This document shows positions 1-4,910 of a stretch of 7,182 nt of DNA, piece after piece. The notes below the pieces were generated by a model, which saw nothing but the letters and a program-made list of their open reading frames with translations, did not search any database and was not told the origin of the DNA. Source of the stretch: Bacteroidota bacterium (GTDB taxonomy: Bacteria > Bacteroidota > Ignavibacteria > Ignavibacteriales > Ignavibacteriaceae); contig JAUZPC010000138.1 in NCBI GenBank assembly GCA_030706105.1, positions 1 to 7,182 on the forward strand, in the 5' to 3' direction. Position 1 is the stretch's first letter. The number at the start of each line of letters is the position of its first letter. Made by a program: the position numbers and the translations under genes.

Positions 1-1
1 C

Positions 2-1093
2 CCTTCCATTACCATAAATGGAGAGAAAGTTAATGGCAAGGAAAGAATACTATACAAGGTTGATACATTAAAGTCAGAGGACATACTTCTACTATCCAGA
101 ATCCGTCCCGATGAAAACAAAGAGATTAAAACCTACGATAAAATAATTTCAATAAGCGAAAATATAAGCGAAGTGGATGCAGTCTCCCCTTTTGTTCAAG
201 CCCAGGGAGTGATGAGGTCCCATTCTATTTCAAAGCCATGTGTTATTAAAGGCATAATTCCCGTAAAAGAATCAAAGATTGCAAATCTCTCAAATAATGT
301 TACCTCCGGTAATCTATATGAACTTACATATACAAAGAACGGAGCTATTTTAGGTGAAGGACTGGCAAAGAAACTAAAACTAAAATATCATGACAATGTC
401 AGCCTTACAGGAGAAGATGGAATCGTATACTCACTAATTGTTGCAGGCATATTTTCCAGCGGGTTTTCGGCCACGGATAATACTTTTGTCTTTCTCAATT
501 TAAAAACCGCACAGTCAATACGCGGGTTTAATGCCAATACTGTTTCCGGCATAGGATTACATACAGTTTCGTTAGACAATATAAAAGATATTGCAACAAG
601 AATAGAAAGTCTTACCGGGTATAAAGCCAAGACATGGGAAGAATCAAACGCCAATATACTTGATTTATTCAAGCGAAATAATAATATCACAATGCTTCTT
701 GTGGTTTTTGTATTTGTAATTTCCGGTTTCGGGATAGCAAATGTATTAATCACAATTGTACTGCAAAAGCAAAAAGATATTGCCATAATGAAATCTTTTG
801 GTATGAGCAGTATAAGTGTCCGGCAAATATTTTTAATTGAAGGAATAATCATCGGTATTATAGGTTCACTTTTGGGTATGATTGCAGGCCATTTACTGAC
901 GAACTTTGTTGCCTCCCTCCCTATTTCATATGGAGAAAGTGCAGTTATAAAAAGTAATCATATCTCAACGGTTCAAACAGCATCATCTTATATCATTGTG
1001 GGAATATTTTCAATACTTGTCAGTGCAGTCTCAGCATACGTTCCCGCAAGCAAAGCAGCAAAATTAAAACCTGTGGATATTCTGAGAGCATAA
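2..1093 (+). CDS. LolC/LolE-like ABC transporter permease (FtsX family), 5' end missing
   Basis: The reading frame is open from the first bases of the window to the TAA at 1091-1093, giving 363 residues. Aligned with the complete paralogue just downstream (its residue 59 onward), only about 58 N-terminal residues are missing, including the first membrane helix and its basic lead. What is left is a periplasmic MacB/LolC-type domain (about residues 1-225 of the visible part) and the C-terminal FtsX domain with three hydrophobic segments near 230-255, 275-305 and 328-348. The KDIAIMKSFG motif follows the first of these, and the protein ends with the family's typical P-V-D-I-L-R. A GTG at 173 is in frame but lies inside the conserved domain, so it is not the start. 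It probably pairs with the next permease as a heterodimer driven by the ATPase at 2395. Family assignment is firm; cargo is unknown. Confidence 0.9.
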   Translation, partial: PSITINGEKVNGKERILYKVDTLKSEDILLLSRIRPDENKEIKTYDKIISISENISEVDAVSPFVQAQGVMRSHSISKPCVIKGIIPVKESKIANLSNNVTSGNLYELTYTKNGAILGEGLAKKLKLKYHDNVSLTGEDGIVYSLIVAGIFSSGFSATDNTFVFLNLKTAQSIRGFNANTVSGIGLHTVSLDNIKDIATRIESLTGYKAKTWEESNANILDLFKRNNNITMLLVVFVFVISGFGIANVLITIVLQKQKDIAIMKSFGMSSISVRQIFLIEGIIIGIIGSLLGMIAGHLLTNFVASLPISYGESAVIKSNHISTVQTASSYIIVGIFSILVSAVSAYVPASKAAKLKPVDILRA

Positions 1094-1098
1094 ACAAT

Positions 1099-2364
1099 AT
1101 GATAATTAACAGAAATATTTTATATATTGCTTTCAGGCAACTCTCTCATCGCCGCAGACAAACTCTTTTAACCATTGGGGGAATCGGTATTTCCGTAATG
1201 GTGTTAATTAGTGCAATAAGCCTAATGGATGGACTATTGCAGAGCTTTACAAATAAGATAATTAATTCAGCACCACACATTATAGTAAGCGGTGAAAAGA
1301 TTACTAATCCTGTAAGTGATTTATTGTACAAAAAAGATTCATCTTCAACTTTTATGTTTTATAAAAATGTTGAACGAAATGACGAAGATCTTATTAAAAA
1401 CTATGCAAGAGTTGAAAATATAATTTATACCGACCCTAATATAAAACTGGTTTCGCCGGTACTTTCCATAAATGTAATTGCAAAATTTGGAATTATTTCG
1501 CAGCCTATGTTAGTACTTGGCATTATACCTAAAAAAGCAGATGCCATAACTAAATTTTCTGAAAATATGACTGAAGGAAAATTTGATGAGCTTGAAAGAT
1601 CTCCCGATGCAATAATTATAGGGAGCTCGGCAGCAAAGGATTTTCAGGTTAAAGTGGGAGACAGGATAAATTTAGTTTCAAATTTCGGAAATACATTTGC
1701 AGTAAATGTTGTCGGAATATTTTCAACCGGAATAAATGATGTTGACAACAACGCATATGCAAATCTAAGGCTTGCTCAAAATATTGGCAATTATTTACCT
1801 AATGAAGTAACACAGTTATATTTACGGGCAAACAATTTGGACAAGATTTCAGGGTCAGCCCAAACAATAAAAAAGAATACTAATTATGATGCAAAAACGT
1901 GGGAAGAAAATGCAGCCAGTGTTATTTCTCTGTATAAAACCATTTCATCAATGATCTACTTTCTTGTATTTTTTGTTTTGCTGGTTGCCGGTTTTGGTGT
2001 AGCTAACATTCTTATTACCAATGTACTGGAAAAATACAAAGACATTGCAATACTAAAATCCTTTGGATATAAGAATTCTGAAATATCTGCCATCTATATA
2101 ATACAAGGAATGATGGTGGCAATGCTCGGTGCACTTATTGGTTGTTTGTTAGGGTTTATCATGATACAAATACTAAGCAGTATTCCAATAACACCTTCAC
2201 AAACTTCATCAGTAAGATCTGATCATCTTGAAATGGGAAAAAGTCCTTATTACTTTTTATTAACATCCATTTTTGCAATGATAGTAAGTTTCTTTGCCTC
2301 ATTAGGCCCATCAAGAAGTGCTTCCAAGGTTAATCCGGTTGATATTTTACGGGGAGAAAGATAA
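1099..2364 (+). CDS. LolC/LolE-like ABC transporter permease (FtsX family), complete
   Basis: This 421-residue inner-membrane protein has the LolC/LolE/MacB layout. A basic cytoplasmic lead (RQLSHRRRQT, 14-23) precedes one membrane helix (about 22-45). A large periplasmic domain follows (about 50-275), then three more helices (about 283-308, 332-360, 384-403) forming the FtsX domain, with KDIAILKSFG at 314-323 and PVDILRGER at the C terminus. Length fits LolC/LolE of other bacteria (about 400-415). It starts five bases after the stop of the preceding permease with only a weak purine stretch (GAGAG, 1084-1088) before the ATG, which suggests translational coupling. The two permeases share motifs throughout, including TWEE(S/N) before helix 2 and GFG(I/V)AN(V/I)LIT within it, so they arose by tandem duplication. 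By analogy with LolCDE the pair would extract a lipid-anchored or hydrophobic substrate; a MacB/DevC-like exporter is the main alternative. Confidence 0.92.
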   Translation: MIINRNILYIAFRQLSHRRRQTLLTIGGIGISVMVLISAISLMDGLLQSFTNKIINSAPHIIVSGEKITNPVSDLLYKKDSSSTFMFYKNVERNDEDLIKNYARVENIIYTDPNIKLVSPVLSINVIAKFGIISQPMLVLGIIPKKADAITKFSENMTEGKFDELERSPDAIIIGSSAAKDFQVKVGDRINLVSNFGNTFAVNVVGIFSTGINDVDNNAYANLRLAQNIGNYLPNEVTQLYLRANNLDKISGSAQTIKKNTNYDAKTWEENAASVISLYKTISSMIYFLVFFVLLVAGFGVANILITNVLEKYKDIAILKSFGYKNSEISAIYIIQGMMVAMLGALIGCLLGFIMIQILSSIPITPSQTSSVRSDHLEMGKSPYYFLLTSIFAMIVSFFASLGPSRSASKVNPVDILRGER

Positions 2365-2394
2365 TTACTTATAAACTTTACCTGATATAAAAAT

Positions 2395-3099
2395 ATGAAT
2401 GATACAATAATAGAATTTAGGAATGTATATAAAGATCTTATAACTCAGGATAATAATGAAGTTATCCAGACCACGATACTATCTGATCTTAATTTCAAGA
2501 TACAACGGGGAGAGTTCACATCTATTACCGGGCCAAGCGGTTCAGGCAAAACTACTATGCTGTATCTTATGGGTATATTGGATAAACCGACAAAAGGTAC
2601 GGTAGTACTTGACGGCCAAGAGACAACAGCACTTTCAGAAGAGCAGCTTGCAGTGCTGAGGAACGACAAACTCGGTTTTATCTTTCAGTTTCATTTTTTA
2701 CTGCCAGAATTTTCCTCTCTGGAAAATGTAATGATGCCAATGCTTGCAAGAGGCAAATATACATATGCGGCAGCACGGGAAGCAGCAAAAGAACTGCTTG
2801 AGCAAGTGGAAATGGGCAATAAACTAAACAGTAAACCAAATCAACTGAGCGGCGGACAGCAGCAAAGAGTTGCAATAGCCCGTGCTCTTTCAAATAAGCC
2901 AAAAGTACTTTTAGCTGACGAACCAACCGGTAATCTTGATTCCAAGAACTCCGCAATTGTATTTGATCTTTTTAAAAAACTGAATGAAGAGACAAATCAA
3001 ACTATTATAGTCGTTACACATGATGAAGGTTTTGCACACCGGACCAGGCGAATACTGCACGTAATTGACGGGAGAATAGATTATTCGACAAATATTTGA
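2395..3099 (+). CDS. lolD: LolD-type ABC transporter ATP-binding protein
   Basis: This 234-residue cytoplasmic ATPase powers the two preceding permeases. All nucleotide-binding motifs are intact: Walker A GPSGSGKT (46-53), Q-loop glutamine 98, ABC signature LSGGQQQR (151-158), Walker B VLLADEP (171-177) with the catalytic glutamate at 176, D-loop NLD (180-182) and switch histidine 209 in VTHD. The stretch after the Q-loop, FQFHFLLPEFSSLENV (97-112), closely resembles E. coli LolD, as does the length (233 there), so LolD is favoured over a MacB-type ATPase domain. It starts 30 bases after the second permease in the same direction, and no terminator or clear Shine-Dalgarno sequence lies in the gap, so it is probably cotranscribed. 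The symbol records similarity to LolD; the lipoprotein cargo itself is not shown by the sequence. Confidence 0.93.
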   Translation: MNDTIIEFRNVYKDLITQDNNEVIQTTILSDLNFKIQRGEFTSITGPSGSGKTTMLYLMGILDKPTKGTVVLDGQETTALSEEQLAVLRNDKLGFIFQFHFLLPEFSSLENVMMPMLARGKYTYAAAREAAKELLEQVEMGNKLNSKPNQLSGGQQQRVAIARALSNKPKVLLADEPTGNLDSKNSAIVFDLFKKLNEETNQTIIVVTHDEGFAHRTRRILHVIDGRIDYSTNI

Positions 3100-3126
3100 T
3101 TATGGGTAAGACTACTAATCGATAGT

Positions 3127-3177
3127 CAGAGAATTATACCCAGAGTTTCCCAGAGAAAAACCCGGAGAACCCCAGAG
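3127..3177. repeat. Cluster of short CCAGAGA-like direct repeats
   Basis: Five copies of a CAGAG core, one reading CGGAG, begin at 3127, 3141, 3151, 3163 and 3173. Four of them are preceded by CC and most are followed by A-A. Steps between copies are 14, 10, 12 and 10 bases, close to the DNA helical repeat, so the copies face roughly the same side. The array starts 28 bases after the ATPase stop and lies in non-coding DNA. Similar purine-rich 10-12-base repeats are scattered in intergenic DNA of many environmental genomes; whether this array is one of those, a protein-binding array or chance is unresolved. Confidence 0.5.
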
Positions 3178-3254
3178 AATGATAAACCAACTCCGTAAAA
3201 CCTCATATTCTCTATGATCTGCCGGAGTATATTCCTAAAAACAAGCAGTTATTA

Positions 3255-3278
3255 TGCATATGCACAATACGAATTGTG
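3255..3278. promoter_or_regulatory. Two adjacent small palindromes, possible regulatory site
   Basis: TGCATATGCA (3255-3264) is a perfect 10-base palindrome. Sharing its last two bases is an inverted repeat, CACAAT (3263-3268) and ATTGTG (3273-3278), separated by ACGA. They sit about 90 bases before the nitroreductase start, where an operator or upstream activator site could be. No convincing promoter was found beside them, and short palindromes are frequent in A+T-rich DNA, so the role is a guess. Confidence 0.25.
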
Positions 3279-3353
3279 TTTTCTCAGTTGTGTGGTTCTA
3301 TATTATTATGGATTTTGTTTATATTTATAGATCAGCAAAATGTAAAATTATTT

Positions 3354-3358
3354 AAAGG
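3354..3358 (+). promoter_or_regulatory. Ribosome binding site that decides the nitroreductase start
   Basis: AAAGG ends seven bases before the ATG at 3366, a normal Shine-Dalgarno distance. This favours ATG 3366 over the upstream in-frame TTG at 3276, and the ATG also places a standard signal peptide at the very N terminus. Confidence 0.6.
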
Positions 3359-3365
3359 CAATAAA

Positions 3366-3992
3366 ATGAAAGTATTGTTATTATTATTTCTCATTTTCTC
3401 AATGAGTAACGCACAAGAGATAAAGGATATTAAATTAGTGCCCCCGCAAAAAGAAATAGGCAAACCTCTAATGCAGGCTATAAATCTACGCCATTCCTCT
3501 CGTGAATTCAGTCCAAAGACATTATCAGATCAAGATATTTCTAATTTAATATGGGCTGCTTTTGGCATCAATAGAAGTGAATCCGGAAAACGCACAGCTC
3601 CTTCTGCAATGAATTGGCAGGAAATTGATGTTTATGCAGTTATGGAAAATGGTTCATATTTATATGATTCCAAGACCCATTCCCTTAAACAAATATCATC
3701 AAAGGATAACCGGAAATTGGCAGGGACTCAGGATTTTGTAAAAGATGCACCTCTTAATTTGATTTATGTTGCGGATTATTCAAAAACAAGTAGAGCGTCA
3801 GAGTCAGATAATTTATTATATAGCGGGGCTGATGCCGGTTTTATTGCACAGAATGTATATTTATTTTGCGCATCTGAAAATTTAGCAACAGTAGTTAGAG
3901 GATCTGTAAATAGAGAAAAACTTGCAGGTGAGCTTAAACTAAAAAAGAATCAAAAAATAATTTTGGCTCAGACTGTCGGATACAACAAGTAA
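3366..3992 (+). CDS. Exported nitroreductase-family (SagB-like) flavoprotein
   Basis: The predicted protein has 208 residues. Residues 1-16 form a Sec signal peptide: one lysine, a leucine-rich core and S-N-A before Gln17 as the likely signal peptidase I site, with no twin arginine. The mature part has nitroreductase-fold features: RHSSREF (42-48), the usual N-terminal FMN-phosphate-binding R-x-S-x-R type motif, LSDQDISNLIWAAFGINR (53-70), RTAPSAMNWQ (76-85), GADAGFIAQNVYLFCASENL (154-173) and ILAQTVGY (199-206). The family binds FMN and reduces or oxidises small molecules using NAD(P)H or other donors; the SagB/ThcOx branch has this spacing. The substrate cannot be told. An exported member is unusual because FMN and NAD(P)H are mainly cytoplasmic, so it may receive flavin after export. 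It is separated from the ABC operon by 266 bases and converges on the minus-strand gene at 4061. Confidence 0.85.
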   Translation: MKVLLLLFLIFSMSNAQEIKDIKLVPPQKEIGKPLMQAINLRHSSREFSPKTLSDQDISNLIWAAFGINRSESGKRTAPSAMNWQEIDVYAVMENGSYLYDSKTHSLKQISSKDNRKLAGTQDFVKDAPLNLIYVADYSKTSRASESDNLLYSGADAGFIAQNVYLFCASENLATVVRGSVNREKLAGELKLKKNQKIILAQTVGYNK

Positions 3993-4012
3993 TTGCCAAT
4001 ACAAATCTTAAA

Positions 4013-4050
4013 CTATGGGATAGGATAATATACATTACACTATCCCATAG
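4013..4050. terminator. Hairpin between convergent genes, probable bidirectional terminator
   Basis: CTATGGGATAG (4013-4023) and CTATCCCATAG (4040-4050) are exact reverse complements, giving an 11-bp perfect stem with a 16-base loop. It lies between the plus-strand stop at 3992 and the minus-strand stop at 4061, where both transcripts must end. Neither side has a clean run of U, and the loop is long for a standard intrinsic terminator, so it may end transcripts weakly or mainly protect their 3' ends. Confidence 0.7.
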
Positions 4051-4060
4051 AACATAAATG

Positions 4061-4531
4061 CTATTCGTTTGGTTTCTTAATAAAATTTATAGTAATTCCG
4101 GGGGTTAACCCAAGAGTAATATTTACCCCGCCTAAGCCATAATTACCTAAAGAGACCAGATCATAAAAGTCTTCTGCTTTTAATAAACACTTAATTATTA
4201 GTTGAATAATTTTCTGATCCTTTATATCTTCTAAAAGCTGAGTACGTTCTTCATCGGTTATTTTATTATTATAGTGAAAAGAAGCAACAATAACCGGAGG
4301 GATACCTAAATTTACGGATACAGTTTGAAGTTCATAACCGGATTTAAGGAATAAAAGCCCTGAGTTATTAATATTTTCCAAAACACTTTTAACTTTACTG
4401 GTACCGCCATCTTTGAACTCTTGAATAATGCTGGATTGTTCTTCATTCCAAACATCATCCTTCAAGTCAGTTATTTTACTTTTCAGGTTCTCGGTAGAGT
4501 CCTTCACCTTTTTAAATAAATCAGTTTCCAT
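4061..4531 (-). CDS. Hypothetical protein with an internal beta-hairpin repeat
   Basis: This 156-residue protein was not recognised. It starts at ATG 4531-4529, with AAGG eight bases upstream and a Bacteroidota-type promoter further up, so it is likely expressed. There is no signal peptide or membrane helix. Residues 1-55 are highly charged and should be helical, possibly coiled coil (KKVKDSTENLKSKITDLKDD). Residues 90-125 form a second predicted helical stretch with the single cysteine (115). Two glycine/proline-centred segments flank that helix and resemble each other: LQTVSVNLGIPPVIVASF (68-85) and LGGVNITLGLTPGITINF (132-149). Both read as a beta strand, a turn at L-G-x-x-P, and a second strand, with 7 of 18 positions identical. 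This suggests a duplicated hairpin, perhaps for assembly or binding. It converges on the nitroreductase gene and diverges from the TonB receptor. Function is unknown. Confidence 0.75.
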   Translation of the reverse strand: METDLFKKVKDSTENLKSKITDLKDDVWNEEQSSIIQEFKDGGTSKVKSVLENINNSGLLFLKSGYELQTVSVNLGIPPVIVASFHYNNKITDEERTQLLEDIKDQKIIQLIIKCLLKAEDFYDLVSLGNYGLGGVNITLGLTPGITINFIKKPNE

Positions 4532-4539
4532 TATTATTT

Positions 4540-4543
4540 CCTT
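4540..4543 (-). promoter_or_regulatory. Ribosome binding site of the unknown gene
   Basis: Read on the minus strand, AAGG lies eight bases before the ATG at 4531-4529. It supports this start codon, and the gene is one of two in the window with a recognisable Shine-Dalgarno sequence. Confidence 0.6.
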
Positions 4544-4604
4544 ATTAGTAATAATTCAGTTTTACATACGAAATTAAGAAATAGAAAAGAATATTTCTAA
4601 TATG

Positions 4605-4636
4605 CAAAAATACAATTACCGGTTCATTTTTACAAT
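4605..4636 (-). promoter_or_regulatory. Bacteroidota-type promoter for the unknown gene
   Basis: On the minus strand, ATTG (4636-4633) is followed by a 20-base spacer and TATTTTTG (4612-4605). The second element matches TAnnTTTG, the -7 box of Bacteroidota primary-sigma promoters, exactly. The first matches the -33 TTTG at three of four bases, and the spacing is in the known range. Transcription would begin near 4598-4601, leaving a leader of about 70 bases before the ATG. A 7-bp inverted repeat, AGAAATA/TATTTCT (4577-4583 with 4592-4598), would then fold at the very 5' end of the message. Confidence 0.6.
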
Positions 4637-4740
4637 TTTCTCAATATTGCTGCCATAAAGATATCACTCACAAAGGATTTATCGGAGTTAAGTAAAGATG
4701 AATTTATCCTGTTAATTACTTCCACTTTTTTGTATTTTTA

Positions 4741-4806
4741 ATTATGGGATTTTAATAATTGGAATGTTTTACTATTATACGCTTTATGATATTAAAAATC
4801 CATAAT
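4741..4806. repeat. Long imperfect inverted repeat with 17-base arms
   Basis: Bases 4741-4757 pair with 4790-4806 across a 32-base A+T-rich centre. Fifteen of 17 positions are Watson-Crick pairs, one is G-T (4748 with 4799) and one is A-A (4749 with 4798). The outer ATTATGG/CCATAAT block is perfect. It lies in the divergent gap over 100 bases from either start, so it ends no known transcript. It could be a cruciform-forming or protein-binding site, a structured leader of the receptor mRNA, or the ends of a small degenerate repeat element. Confidence 0.5.
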
Positions 4807-4879
4807 ACTATAAGACAGTAATGCAACTATTTAAGCTACCCGAATGCTTGGCCTATTATTTCCCAAATTTAGAATGCTA

Positions 4880-4898
4880 AAATTTGTTGAACAAATTT
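4880..4898. promoter_or_regulatory. Perfect 19-bp palindrome before the TonB receptor, probable operator
   Basis: AAATTTGTT and AACAAATTT are exact reverse complements around the single central base G4889. The site ends 12 bases before the receptor ATG, where a bound repressor would block transcription, or where an RNA hairpin would crowd the start codon. A further AAATTT lies at 4865-4870. It does not resemble the classical Fur box (GATAATGATAATCATTATC), so iron control cannot be claimed from it. Confidence 0.55.
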
Positions 4899-4910
4899 AT
4901 AAGAGTTAAG

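Larger units (their letters stand above)
4532..4910. other. Divergent intergenic region with regulatory signals
   Basis: These 379 bases separate the minus-strand unknown gene from the plus-strand TonB receptor. They are very A+T-rich and contain no credible open frame. From left to right they hold the ribosome binding site and promoter of the minus-strand gene, a stretch from about 4640 to 4740 where I see nothing definite, a long imperfect inverted repeat (4741-4806), and a perfect palindrome (4880-4898) next to the receptor start. No convincing plus-strand promoter was found; TAAAATTTG at 4878-4886 is one base too long for the TAnnTTTG motif and overlaps the palindrome. Confidence 0.7.

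Noticed and set aside
173..1093. A permease gene starting at GTG 173
   Set aside because: The same frame is open to the window edge, and the upstream residues align with the paralogue's periplasmic domain, so the gene is cut by the window rather than starting here.
388..2956. Minus-strand open frames opposite the permease and ATPase genes
   Set aside because: They are antisense to conserved domains and have no recognisable features of their own.
3089..3098. CAAATATTTG palindrome at the end of the ATPase gene as a terminator
   Set aside because: It overlaps the stop codon, is all A-T inside, and has no following U-run.
3174..3227. Interleaved short pairings (AGAGAAT with ATTCTCT, CTCCG with CGGAG) as a pseudoknot RNA
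   Set aside because: Stems of only five to seven bases with long loops are expected by chance, and no riboswitch-like core is visible.
3276..3365. A 30-residue N-terminal extension of the nitroreductase from TTG 3276
   Set aside because: TTG is a rare start with no ribosome binding site, and the first bases overlap a palindrome. ATG 3366 has AAAGG at the right distance and gives a proper signal peptide.
3366..4531. A peptide-modification cluster with the nitroreductase as azoline dehydrogenase and the unknown protein as precursor
   Set aside because: SagB-like similarity and a nearby ABC transporter suggest it, but there is no YcaO cyclase, the dehydrogenase carries a signal peptide, and the unknown protein lacks a leader/core layout rich in Cys, Ser or Thr. 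The genes also converge instead of forming an operon.
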